Shown here in pieces: positions 5,877 through 13,383 of a stretch of DNA of 27,217 nt (the first letter of the stretch is position 1; every line of letters begins with the position of its first letter). The notes beneath the pieces were generated by a model. The model saw nothing but the letters and a program-made list of their open reading frames with translations. It was not told the DNA's origin and searched no databases. The translations under genes were made by a program, and so were the position numbers. Source of the stretch: Actinobacillus sp. GTDB lineage: Bacteria; Pseudomonadota; Gammaproteobacteria; Enterobacterales; Pasteurellaceae. The stretch spans positions 1 to 27,217 of the forward strand of contig JAHHQY010000018.1 of NCBI GenBank assembly GCA_020026115.1. Reading direction: 5' to 3'.

Positions 5877-8063
5877 ATGGATGTTTCAGATTTACTTGAA
5901 GGTTTAAACGACAAACAACGAGAAGCAGTAGGCGCACCTTTAGGCAATTACTTAGTTTTAGCGGGCGCAGGAAGCGGGAAAACACGCGTCTTGACCCATC
6001 GCATTGCTTGGTTAATTGGTGTTGAAGGCGTACGTGAAAATCATATTATGGCGGTAACCTTTACCAATAAAGCGGCCGCCGAAATGCGTCAACGTATTGA
6101 AAAACGACTTTCTGTGGACGGAGAGCGCCGTTTATTTGGTATGTGGGTTGGCACTTTTCATAGCATTGCGCACCGAATTTTGCGCTCTTATTACAATGAC
6201 GCGAAGTTACCGCAAGATTTTCAAATTTTAGATGCTGAAGATCAGTTGCGTTTAGTAAAAAAATTGATGAAATTACATCAATTTAATGAAAAATCCTATC
6301 CGCCTAAACAAGCTTGTTGGTACATTAATCATCATAAAGAAGAAGGCCGTCGCCCTAAAGATATTGCCCATGGGAATGATCGTCAAGAACGCGAATGGGT
6401 GCGTATTTATCAACTTTATCAAGAAACCTGTGATCGTGCAGGCTTAGTTGATTTTGCCGAATTGTTATTGCGTGCTTATGAATTATGGAAAAATAAACCC
6501 TTAATTTTGCAACATTTTCAACAACGCTTTTCGCAAATTTTAGTCGATGAATTTCAAGATACGAACTTTATTCAATACGAATGGATTAAATTACTCGCAG
6601 GTCAAACGGGTAATGTGATGATTGTCGGCGATGACGATCAATCTATTTATGGTTGGCGTGGCGCCCGCGTTGAAAATATTCAATACTTTTTACAAGATTT
6701 TAAAGGCGCAGAAACGATTCGTTTGGAACAAAATTATCGTTCTACGGGAAATATTTTACAAAGTGCCAACCAGTTAATTGCGAATAATGAAGGGCGGTTA
6801 GGCAAAAATTTATGGACGGCAGGCGAAAAAGGTGACCCTATTGGCGTTTATGCCGCCTTTACGGAACAAGATGAGGCCTTGTATGTGGCAGGGCAAATTG
6901 AAAAATGGCAAGAACAAGGCGGAAATTTAATGCAATGTGCCATTTTATACCGTAGCAATAGCCAATCGCGGGTGCTGGAAGATGCCTTACTACGGATGAA
7001 AATTCCTTATCGCATTTATGGTGGTTTACGTTTCTTTGAACGACAAGAAATTAAAGATACTTTGGCGTATTTGCGTTTAATTGCAAATCCAAATGATGAT
7101 GCCGCTTTTGAGCGCGTGATCAATACACCAACGCGCGGAATTGGTGAAAGAACGATGGATATTTTGCGCCAATTAACGCGTGAACGTTCAATAACCTTAT
7201 GGCAAGCCTTACAAATTGCCCTTAATGAACCTTTAATGAGCAATCGTTCTGCCACTGCTTTATTACGTTTTGCTGAATTGATTCAAAATTTACGCGAAGA
7301 AACGGCAGAAATGCCACTTTTTGCCCAAACAGACTTTGTGATTAAACATTCTGGTTTATACGCAATGTATGAAAAAGAAAAAGGCGACAAAGGGGAAGTG
7401 CGTATTGAAAACTTGGAAGAGTTAGTGACTGCGACCAAAGAGTTTATGAAACCTGCAGAAGCGGAAGAAATGAGTGATTTAACGGCTTTTTTAACTCATG
7501 CCTCGTTAGAAGCCGGTGAAAATCAGGCTTCAGAAAATCAAGAAGCGGTACAAATGATGACGTTACATGCCGCGAAAGGTCTGGAATTTGATCGCGTCTT
7601 TATGGTAGGCGTCGAAGAGGGTATTTTCCCAAGTGCGCGCGCTTTAGAAGAACCAGGGCGCTTGGAAGAAGAACGCCGTTTAGCTTATGTGGGCATTACG
7701 CGGGCGAAAAAATGTTTAACTTTATGTTATGCAGAAAGTCGTCGTATGTATACAAAAGAAGAAACTCATCATCCTTCACGATTTATTAAAGAATTGCCTG
7801 AAAATTGCCTTCAAGAAGTTCGCTTACGCGGTAAAGTGACTCGTGCTTATCATCAAGGTGTCGCAAGGGCTAATACGCAAAGCTTAAATTTAGCTCAAAG
7901 TGAATGGCGTTTAGGGCAAAAAGTGCAACATGCGCGTTTTGGGACAGGCGCGATTATTAATATTGAAGGCGCAGGCGAACATACGCGTTTACAAATTGCC
8001 TTTCAAGGGGAAGGCATTAAATGGTTAATGGCAAGATTAGCCAAATTAGAAAAAATCAATTAA
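5877..8063 (+). CDS. uvrD: DNA helicase II (UvrD), superfamily 1A 3'-5' helicase
   Basis: The product (728 aa; E. coli UvrD 720 aa) unwinds DNA during nucleotide excision repair (release of UvrC and the excised oligonucleotide) and methyl-directed mismatch repair, and removes RecA filaments. It begins MDVSDLLEGLNDKQREAV like the E. coli protein. The Walker A motif AGAGSGKT is at 29-36, DEFQDTN starts at Asp224, GDDDQSIYGWRGA follows, and the C-terminal motifs include QMMTLHAAKGLEFDRVF and LEEERRLAYVGITRAKK. The C-terminal LGQKVQHARFGTGAI...EGIKWLMA segment is the Tudor-like domain that binds UvrB and RNA polymerase in UvrD/PcrA proteins and distinguishes it from Rep. The upstream 104 bp hold a candidate LexA box. 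Confidence 0.98.
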   Translation: MDVSDLLEGLNDKQREAVGAPLGNYLVLAGAGSGKTRVLTHRIAWLIGVEGVRENHIMAVTFTNKAAAEMRQRIEKRLSVDGERRLFGMWVGTFHSIAHRILRSYYNDAKLPQDFQILDAEDQLRLVKKLMKLHQFNEKSYPPKQACWYINHHKEEGRRPKDIAHGNDRQEREWVRIYQLYQETCDRAGLVDFAELLLRAYELWKNKPLILQHFQQRFSQILVDEFQDTNFIQYEWIKLLAGQTGNVMIVGDDDQSIYGWRGARVENIQYFLQDFKGAETIRLEQNYRSTGNILQSANQLIANNEGRLGKNLWTAGEKGDPIGVYAAFTEQDEALYVAGQIEKWQEQGGNLMQCAILYRSNSQSRVLEDALLRMKIPYRIYGGLRFFERQEIKDTLAYLRLIANPNDDAAFERVINTPTRGIGERTMDILRQLTRERSITLWQALQIALNEPLMSNRSATALLRFAELIQNLREETAEMPLFAQTDFVIKHSGLYAMYEKEKGDKGEVRIENLEELVTATKEFMKPAEAEEMSDLTAFLTHASLEAGENQASENQEAVQMMTLHAAKGLEFDRVFMVGVEEGIFPSARALEEPGRLEEERRLAYVGITRAKKCLTLCYAESRRMYTKEETHHPSRFIKELPENCLQEVRLRGKVTRAYHQGVARANTQSLNLAQSEWRLGQKVQHARFGTGAIINIEGAGEHTRLQIAFQGEGIKWLMARLAKLEKIN

Positions 8064-8080
8064 AAAGTTAAAGGAAAGCT

Positions 8081-8770
8081 ATGCGATTAGATAAATTTTT
8101 AGCGGAAAATACAGGCTTAACACGTTCACAAGCAAGCCGTTTATTACGTCAAGGGTTGGTGGACGTGAATGGCCAAATGGAAAAATCGGGTGCGAAAAAA
8201 GTAAGCGAAAATGATGAAATTCGCTTAGAAGGGGAAACCTTAGCTTGGTACCATGCTGGGCAATACATTATGCTCAATAAACCACAAGGTTATGTTTGTA
8301 GTAATGATGAACAAGATTATCCGAGTATTTTACAATTTTTTGCCTATCCCTTAGCGGGGAAATTGCATAGCGCAGGGCGATTAGATGTTGATACAACAGG
8401 CTTAGTTTTAATGACAGATGATGGCAAGTGGTCACATCGCATCACATCACCAAAACATGAATGTGAAAAAACCTATTTAGTCACCTTGGCCGATCCGATT
8501 GAAGAAAATTATGTTAACGCCTTTGCAGAAGGCATTTTATTACGCGGTGAAAGCACCCTAACCAAACCGGCAACCTTGGAAATTTTAGATGACTATCAAG
8601 CGAATTTAACCATTCGGGAAGGGCGTTATCATCAAGTCAAACGAATGTTTGCCGCCTTAGGGAATAAAGTTATCGGCTTGCATCGCTGGCGTATTGGAAA
8701 CATTGTGTTAGATGAAAATTTAGCGGAAGGGGAATGGCGTGCATTAACGGCGCAAGAACAGGAACTTTAA
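8081..8770 (+). CDS. rsuA: 16S rRNA pseudouridine(516) synthase RsuA
   Basis: The product (229 aa; E. coli RsuA 231 aa) isomerises U516 of 16S rRNA during 30S assembly. An N-terminal S4 RNA-binding domain spans about residues 1-58 (MRLDKFLAENTGLTRSQASR). The catalytic domain has YIMLNKPQGYVCS at 62-74, the GRLDVDTTGLVLMTDDG active-site loop with catalytic Asp102, SHRITSPKHECEKTYLVTL, and GRYHQVKRMFAALGN near the C-terminus. Asp102 falls at the same number as in E. coli. The closest relatives RluB/E/F are excluded by the RsuA-like KPQGYVCS and SPKHECEKTY segments. The ATG is preceded by AAGGAA at 8071-8076, and the gene starts 17 nt after uvrD, so they are probably cotranscribed. Confidence 0.96.
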   Translation: MRLDKFLAENTGLTRSQASRLLRQGLVDVNGQMEKSGAKKVSENDEIRLEGETLAWYHAGQYIMLNKPQGYVCSNDEQDYPSILQFFAYPLAGKLHSAGRLDVDTTGLVLMTDDGKWSHRITSPKHECEKTYLVTLADPIEENYVNAFAEGILLRGESTLTKPATLEILDDYQANLTIREGRYHQVKRMFAALGNKVIGLHRWRIGNIVLDENLAEGEWRALTAQEQEL

Positions 8771-8773
8771 CTC

Positions 8774-8786
8774 ATTCGCACCGAAA
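8774..8786 (+). repeat. 13-base uptake-signal-like motif, copy 3
   Basis: ATTCGCACCGAAA (11/13) followed by AATA, left arm of the post-rsuA hairpin. Confidence 0.6.
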
Positions 8787-8802
8787 AATAGGATGTCTTT
8801 TT

Positions 8803-8815
8803 TTTCGGCGCGAGT
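8803..8815 (-). repeat. 13-base uptake-signal-like motif, copy 4
   Basis: Minus strand reads ACTCGCGCCGAAA (13/13) followed by five more A residues, right arm of the post-rsuA hairpin. It is the only clear minus-strand copy with at least 11/13 identity. Confidence 0.7.
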
Positions 8816-8869
8816 TAACTAAAAAAAACTTGCGTGAGATCTCAATATTGAAAATTGTTTATTGAATTT

Positions 8870-8897
8870 GTTGACAGACCCTTTTAAACTCTAAAAA
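8870..8897 (+). promoter_or_regulatory. Putative mdh promoter
   Basis: A consensus -35 TTGACA at 8870-8875 is followed 16 bp later by TAAAAA at 8892-8897. The mdh ribosome-binding site AAGGAG is at 8918-8923. Confidence 0.6.
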
Positions 8898-8928
8898 GTT
8901 TTTATTTTTATTCCGAGAAGGAGAACTT

Positions 8929-9864
8929 ATGAAAGTTGCAGTATTAGGCGCCGCAGGTGGCATTGGTCAAGCATTAGCATTATTGTTAAAAATTCAATTA
9001 CCCGCAGGCTCTAAATTAGCCTTATATGATATTGCCCCTGTTACCCCTGGGGTCGCAGTGGATGTGAGTCATATTCCAACGGATGTAGAAGTAGAAGGTT
9101 TTGGCGGTGAAGACCCAACCTTAGCCTTACAAGGTGCGGATGTGGTGTTAATTTCTGCAGGCGTAGCGCGTAAACCTGGTATGGATCGTAGCGATTTATT
9201 CAATATTAACGCGGGCATCGTGAAAGGCTTAATTGAAAAAGTGGCTTTAGTTTGCCCTAAAGCTTGCGTGGGAATTATTACAAACCCTGTTAATACCACG
9301 GTTGCTATCGCAGCGGAAACCTTGAAAAAAGCCGGTGTTTACGACAAACGTAAATTATTCGGTGTGACAACGTTAGATATTTTACGTTCTGAAACCTTTG
9401 TTTCCGCTTTACAAGGCTTAAATGTTGCGCGCACACAAGTGCCTGTCATTGGCGGACATTCAGGCGTCACCATTTTACCATTACTTTCTCAAGTGCCTTT
9501 TGCCCAATGGAATGAAGGTGAAGTGGAAGCGTTAACTCAACGTATTCAAAATGCAGGGACTGAAGTTGTTAATGCTAAAGCAGGCGGGGGAAGTGCAACC
9601 CTTTCTATGGCGCAAGCCGCTGCACGTTTTGCGCTTTCATTAGTAAAAGCTTTATCAGGTGAAACCATTGTGGAATGCACTTATGTGGAAGGCGACGGTA
9701 AATACGCTCGTTTCTTCTCTCAACCTGTGCGTTTAGGCTCTGAGGGCGTTGAAGAAATTTTACCAATTGGTACATTAAGCGAATTTGAACAAAATGCTTT
9801 AGAAAATATGTTACCAACATTACGCAAAGACATTGAGCTAGGCGAAAATTTCGTAAATAAATAA
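8929..9864 (+). CDS. mdh: Malate dehydrogenase (NAD-dependent)
   Basis: The product (311 aa; E. coli Mdh 312 aa) interconverts malate and oxaloacetate with NAD(H) in the cytoplasm. It serves the citric acid cycle or, in organisms with a reductive branch, the route from oxaloacetate to fumarate and succinate. The NAD-binding GAAGGIG is at residues 7-13. The mobile loop ARKPGMDR carries Arg81 and Arg87. Asp150 and Arg153 lie in TTLDILR, and the catalytic proton acceptor is His177 in GGHSG. Length and motifs place it with the E. coli-type dimeric Mdh. It has its own promoter and a strong terminator, so it is monocistronic. The dcuC gene further along encodes a C4-dicarboxylate carrier of the same fermentative route. 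Confidence 0.98.
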   Translation: MKVAVLGAAGGIGQALALLLKIQLPAGSKLALYDIAPVTPGVAVDVSHIPTDVEVEGFGGEDPTLALQGADVVLISAGVARKPGMDRSDLFNINAGIVKGLIEKVALVCPKACVGIITNPVNTTVAIAAETLKKAGVYDKRKLFGVTTLDILRSETFVSALQGLNVARTQVPVIGGHSGVTILPLLSQVPFAQWNEGEVEALTQRIQNAGTEVVNAKAGGGSATLSMAQAAARFALSLVKALSGETIVECTYVEGDGKYARFFSQPVRLGSEGVEEILPIGTLSEFEQNALENMLPTLRKDIELGENFVNK

Positions 9865-9880
9865 ATCCCATACAAAAAGC

Positions 9881-9907
9881 AACCCCAAGTTAAACCTTGG
9901 GGTTTTT
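9881..9907 (+). terminator. Rho-independent terminator of mdh
   Basis: A perfect 9-bp stem (AACCCCAAG paired with CTTGGGGTT) with a 6-nt loop is followed by a T tract. Confidence 0.93.
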
Positions 9908-9980
9908 ATTTTTTATAAAGACAAGTTAAGTTTTCATAGGCTTTGGACGGTTTTTTCTTTTTTAATGGGTGTAATTGCTT

Positions 9981-9986
9981 TATAAT
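9981..9986 (+). promoter_or_regulatory. Putative -10 of the pyrH-frr promoter
   Basis: A perfect TATAAT lies 38 nt before the pyrH GTG, in an AT-rich region with no recognisable -35 at the right distance. Confidence 0.5.
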
Positions 9987-10024
9987 ACGCGGAATTTTTT
10001 GATTGAATTTTACAGGAGCAAAAG

Positions 10025-10744
10025 GTGGAAAAACCAATTTATAAACGTATTTTGCTAAAACTTAGTGGTGAAGCATTACAAGGCGCAGAGGGCTTCGGAA
10101 TTGACCCATCAATTCTTGATCGTATGGCATTAGAAATTAAAGAATTAATTGAAATGGGCGTTGAAGTTGGGGTCGTAATTGGTGGTGGAAACCTATTCCG
10201 TGGTGCGAAATTAGCGAAAGCAGGAATGAATCGTGTTGTAGGCGATCATATGGGTATGTTGGCTACGGTTATGAATGGTTTAGCTTTACGCGATGCTTTA
10301 TTCCGTTCAGATGTGAATGCAAAATTGATGTCGGCTTTTCAATTAAATGGTATTTGTGATACTTATAATTGGTCTGAAGCCATTAAAATGTTACGTGAAA
10401 AACGCGTTGTTATTTTCTCAGCAGGAACAGGTAGTCCTTTCTTTACCACCGATTCTGCCGCTTGTTTACGCGGGATTGAAATTGAAGCAGACGTTGTATT
10501 AAAAGCAACAAAAGTTGAAGGTGTTTATGATTGCGACCCTGCAAAAAATGCAGAAGCGAAATTATATTCTCACCTAACATACAACGATGTTATTGAAAAA
10601 GAATTAAAAGTAATGGACTTAGCCGCCTTTACCTTAGCACGCGATCATCATTTACCGATTCGTGTCTTTAATATGGGTAAACCTGGTGCATTACGCAATG
10701 TAATTTTAGGTCGCCAAGAAGGCACCTTAGTTTGTGAAGAATAA
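10025..10744 (+). CDS. pyrH: Uridylate kinase PyrH
   Basis: The product (239 aa; E. coli PyrH 241 aa) phosphorylates UMP to UDP, the committed step toward UTP and CTP. It belongs to the amino-acid-kinase fold rather than the eukaryotic NMP kinases. The phosphate-binding segments KRILLKLSGEALQG (8-21) and VVIGGGNLFRGAKLAKAG are present, as are VVGDHMGMLATVMNGLA, FFTTDSAACLRGIEIEADV and FNMGKPGALRNV. The start is GTG with AGGAG at 10014-10018, and the resulting N-terminus lines up with the homologues. In E. coli pyrH sits behind rpsB-tsf. Here mdh and its terminator precede it, so this block has been separated from tsf. It is followed 23 nt later by frr. Confidence 0.97.
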   Translation: MEKPIYKRILLKLSGEALQGAEGFGIDPSILDRMALEIKELIEMGVEVGVVIGGGNLFRGAKLAKAGMNRVVGDHMGMLATVMNGLALRDALFRSDVNAKLMSAFQLNGICDTYNWSEAIKMLREKRVVIFSAGTGSPFFTTDSAACLRGIEIEADVVLKATKVEGVYDCDPAKNAEAKLYSHLTYNDVIEKELKVMDLAAFTLARDHHLPIRVFNMGKPGALRNVILGRQEGTLVCEE

Positions 10745-10767
10745 TTTGTTAAAAAAAGGAACCTAAC

Positions 10768-11325
10768 GTGATTAATGAAATCAAACAAGATACGCAAGCG
10801 CGTATGGAAAAAAGCTTAGAAACGTTTAAAAACCACATTTCTAAAGTACGTACTGGCCGTGCACAACCAAGTTTATTAGATGGTATTCAAGTTGAATATT
10901 ACGGTGCGGCAACCCCATTACGTCAATTAGCGAACGTTGTGGCTGAAGATGCTCGTACTTTAGCGGTAACAGTTTTTGATCGTAGTATGATTGCAGCGGT
11001 AGAAAAAGCAATTTTAACTTCTGATTTAGGCTTAAACCCAGCCTCTGCTGGCGCAACAATTCGTGTACCACTTCCACCATTAACGGAAGAACGCCGTCGT
11101 GATTTAATTAAAATCGTAAAAGGTGAAGCAGAACAAGGTAAAATTGCGGTACGTAACATTCGTCGTGATGCCAATGATCAAATCAAAGCTTTATTGAAAG
11201 ATAAAGAAATCAGTGAAGATGATGAACGCAGAGCGCAAGATGAAATTCAAAAAATTACCGATCTTTATGTGAAAAAAGTTGATGAAGCTTTAGCAGATAA
11301 AGAAAAAGAATTATTGGATTTCTAA
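10768..11325 (+). CDS. frr: Ribosome recycling factor
   Basis: The product (185 aa, the usual size) acts with EF-G to split post-termination ribosomes. Domain I is a three-helix bundle built from the N-terminal helix (DTQARMEKSLETFKNHISKV) and the C-terminal half. RTGRAQPSLLDGIQVEYYG leads into the small domain II, and LPPLTEERRRDL, AVRNIRRDAND and LKDKEISEDDERR are the signature stretches. The GTG start is preceded by AAGGA at 10756-10760. It is presumably cotranscribed with pyrH and ends at a good terminator, which separates it from dxr. Confidence 0.98.
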   Translation: MINEIKQDTQARMEKSLETFKNHISKVRTGRAQPSLLDGIQVEYYGAATPLRQLANVVAEDARTLAVTVFDRSMIAAVEKAILTSDLGLNPASAGATIRVPLPPLTEERRRDLIKIVKGEAEQGKIAVRNIRRDANDQIKALLKDKEISEDDERRAQDEIQKITDLYVKKVDEALADKEKELLDF

Positions 11326-11346
11326 TTTTTTGACGTTCAAATCATG

Positions 11347-11373
11347 AAAGGGCGCATCTCGGCGTCCTTTTTT
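11347..11373 (+). terminator. Rho-independent terminator of pyrH-frr
   Basis: A 9-bp stem AAAGGGCGC/GCGTCCTTT (one G-U pair) with a 6-nt loop is followed by a T run. The dxr ATG is 24 nt downstream, so dxr may depend on read-through or on a promoter overlapping this site. Confidence 0.85.
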
Positions 11374-11397
11374 CTATTAAGGCAGTAAGGATAAACT

Positions 11398-12591
11398 ATG
11401 CAACAAAATTTAGTGATTTTAGGTTCAACAGGTTCCATTGGTGAAAGTACACTTTCGGTTATTCAACATAATCCGACTAAATATCGTGCTTTTGCACTCG
11501 TTGGTGGAAAAAATGTAGAAAAAATGACGGCGCAATGTTTACGCTTTCAACCTGAATTTGCTGCCTTAGCCGATACAACACTCGCGCCGAAATTAAGTGA
11601 AAACTTAAAATCAGCAGGATGTAAAACGAAAGTGTTAGCAGGCGAAAAAGCCATTTGTGAATTAGCCTCTCACCCTAAAGCCGATCAAGTGATGGCGGCG
11701 ATTGTGGGCGCAGCAGGTTTATTACCAACACTTTCTGCTATTAAAGCGGGCAAACGTATTTTATTAGCCAATAAAGAAAGTTTGGTCACTTGCGGACAGC
11801 TTTTTTTAGATGAAGTGAAGAAAAATAAAGCCCGATTATTGCCTGTTGATAGCGAACATAATGCAATTTTTCAGTCATTACCGAGCGAAGCGCAAGAAAA
11901 TATTGGTTTTTGTCCTTTAAAAGAATTAGGTGTCAGTAAAATCGTGTTAACGGGGTCAGGCGGGCCTTTTCGTTATACAGCCTTAGAAGAGTTTGAACAC
12001 ATTACGCCAGAACAAGCCATAGATCATCCGAATTGGTCTATGGGACGTAAAATCTCTGTGGATTCTGCCACGATGATGAACAAAGGATTAGAATATATTG
12101 AAGCGCGTTGGCTATTTAATGCCAGTGCGGATGAAATGGAAGTGATTATTCATCCTCAGTCAATTATTCACTCTATGGTGCGTTATATTGACGGTTCTGT
12201 AATAGCTCAAATGGGCAATCCAGATATGCGTACACCAATTGCAGAAACGATGGCTTATCCAGCGCGAATTCTGTCTGGCGTAGAACCCTTAGATTTTTAT
12301 CAATTAAATGGGCTGACCTTTTTAAAACCTGATTTTGCCCGTTATCCATGTTTAAAATTGGCCATCGATGCTTTTGCCGCAGGACAATATGCCACAACCG
12401 CTATGAATGCCGCCAATGAAATTGCGGTAGAAGCGTTTTTAAACAGACAAATTAAATTTACTGACATTGCTAAATTAAATCAGCAAGTAGTAGAAAAAAC
12501 ACCGAGTATTGTCATTAACAGTGTGGAAGATGTACTGGAAACCGATAAAGTTGCTCGCATTTTAGCAAAAGAGCAGTTAGCTCGCTTTTAA
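11398..12591 (+). CDS. dxr: 1-deoxy-D-xylulose 5-phosphate reductoisomerase (IspC)
   Basis: The product (397 aa; E. coli Dxr 398 aa) converts 1-deoxy-D-xylulose 5-phosphate to 2-C-methyl-D-erythritol 4-phosphate with NADPH, the first committed step of the non-mevalonate isoprenoid pathway and the fosmidomycin target. The NADPH loop GSTGSIG is at 9-15. LLANKESLVTCG, the metal-binding LPVDSEHNAIFQSL and the active-site stretch DSATMMNKGLEYIEA follow in order, and HPQSIIHSMV lies further on. It heads the conserved envelope cluster; its product pathway feeds UppS, encoded next. A full match to the 13-base motif at 11580 encodes T-L-A-P-K in a non-motif region. Confidence 0.97.
   Translation: MQQNLVILGSTGSIGESTLSVIQHNPTKYRAFALVGGKNVEKMTAQCLRFQPEFAALADTTLAPKLSENLKSAGCKTKVLAGEKAICELASHPKADQVMAAIVGAAGLLPTLSAIKAGKRILLANKESLVTCGQLFLDEVKKNKARLLPVDSEHNAIFQSLPSEAQENIGFCPLKELGVSKIVLTGSGGPFRYTALEEFEHITPEQAIDHPNWSMGRKISVDSATMMNKGLEYIEARWLFNASADEMEVIIHPQSIIHSMVRYIDGSVIAQMGNPDMRTPIAETMAYPARILSGVEPLDFYQLNGLTFLKPDFARYPCLKLAIDAFAAGQYATTAMNAANEIAVEAFLNRQIKFTDIAKLNQQVVEKTPSIVINSVEDVLETDKVARILAKEQLARF
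11580..11592 (+). repeat. 13-base uptake-signal-like motif, copy 5
   Basis: ACTCGCGCCGAAA (13/13) followed by TTAA, then a second AT-rich tract about one helical turn on, inside dxr. Confidence 0.7.
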
Positions 12592-12609
12592 CTCTTTTTT
12601 ACGCTGTGC

Positions 12610-12615
12610 TAAAAT
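12610..12615 (+). promoter_or_regulatory. Possible extended -10 element before uppS
   Basis: TAAAAT preceded by TG at 12606-12608 (TGTGCTAAAAT) lies 30 nt before the uppS ATG and just after the dxr stop. It may supply an extra promoter inside the cluster. Confidence 0.35.
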
Positions 12616-12645
12616 TTGGGCGTAAAAAATAATAGAGAACAATTT

Positions 12646-13365
12646 ATGACAATAGATCAACAAGAAAAGAAGATGCCACAGCACGTTGCCATTATTATGG
12701 ATGGCAACGGGCGTTGGGCAAAACAAAAAGGGCGAATGCGTATTTTTGGGCATAAAAATGGTGTAAAAGCCGTACAAGAAGCCGTCACTTACGCAAGTAA
12801 GCAAGGGATTAAATATATGACCTTGTATGCCTTTAGCAGTGAAAATTGGCAAAGACCTGAAAAAGAAGTGTCCGCTTTAATGTTGCTTTTTATGCAAGCC
12901 TTAGAAAAACAAAGCCAAGAGTTACATAAAAATAATATTAAATTAAAAATTATTGGCGATTGCACAAAGTTTAGTGAAAAATTACAGGCGAAAATTCAAG
13001 AAGTTGAACGCTTAACACAACATAATACGGCATTAACTTTATATATTGCAGCTAATTACGGTGGACGTTGGGATATTTTGCAAGCCGCGCAAAAATTTGC
13101 ACAAAAAAGCCAACAAGATCAAGAATTTTTAGCAAATGCCACAGAAGAAGATTTTGAAAAATTATTAATGACAAGTGAAGCCCCACCCGTAGATTTATTG
13201 ATTCGCACCAGTGGCGAGTTGCGCATTAGTAATTTTTTATTATGGCAATTAGCTTATGCAGAATTGTATTTTACGGATGTATTATGGCCAGATTTTAATC
13301 AAGATGTTTTTCATCAGGCCGTGCTAAATTTTCAACAACGAAAACGCCGTTTTGGCGCCCTATAA
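12646..13365 (+). CDS. uppS: Undecaprenyl pyrophosphate synthase (cis-prenyltransferase)
   Basis: The product is 239 aa (E. coli UppS/IspU 253 aa). It condenses farnesyl diphosphate with eight isopentenyl diphosphates to make the C55 carrier lipid for peptidoglycan and O-antigen. HVAIIMDGNGRWAKQKG carries catalytic Asp19; YAFSSENW, IAANYGGRWDI and ISNFLLWQLAYAELYF follow. The ATG at 12646 is chosen because the upstream in-frame TTG at 12616 lies within a promoter-like sequence and adds residues not seen in homologues. The Shine-Dalgarno sequence is weak (AGAG). One oddity is RTSGELRISN, where known enzymes usually have His or Gln at the Leu192 position. Gene order dxr-uppS-cdsA is that of E. 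coli. Confidence 0.96.
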   Translation: MTIDQQEKKMPQHVAIIMDGNGRWAKQKGRMRIFGHKNGVKAVQEAVTYASKQGIKYMTLYAFSSENWQRPEKEVSALMLLFMQALEKQSQELHKNNIKLKIIGDCTKFSEKLQAKIQEVERLTQHNTALTLYIAANYGGRWDILQAAQKFAQKSQQDQEFLANATEEDFEKLLMTSEAPPVDLLIRTSGELRISNFLLWQLAYAELYFTDVLWPDFNQDVFHQAVLNFQQRKRRFGAL

Positions 13366-13383
13366 TCAAAAGAGGACTTTTTT

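Larger units (their letters stand above)
8768..8817 (+). terminator. Imperfect hairpin after rsuA made of two inverted copies of the 13-base motif
   Basis: TAACTC...CCGAAAAA and TTTTTCGG...GAGTTA form a long stem, interrupted by small bulges, around a 9-nt loop. There is no T tract beyond the stem, so terminator efficiency is uncertain. The arms are the motif copies at 8774-8786 (+) and 8803-8815 (-). Confidence 0.5.

Noticed and set aside
12616..12645. TTG start for uppS giving a 10-residue extension
   Set aside because: It lies in a promoter-like region, the extension is not seen in homologues, and the ATG at 12646 fits better.
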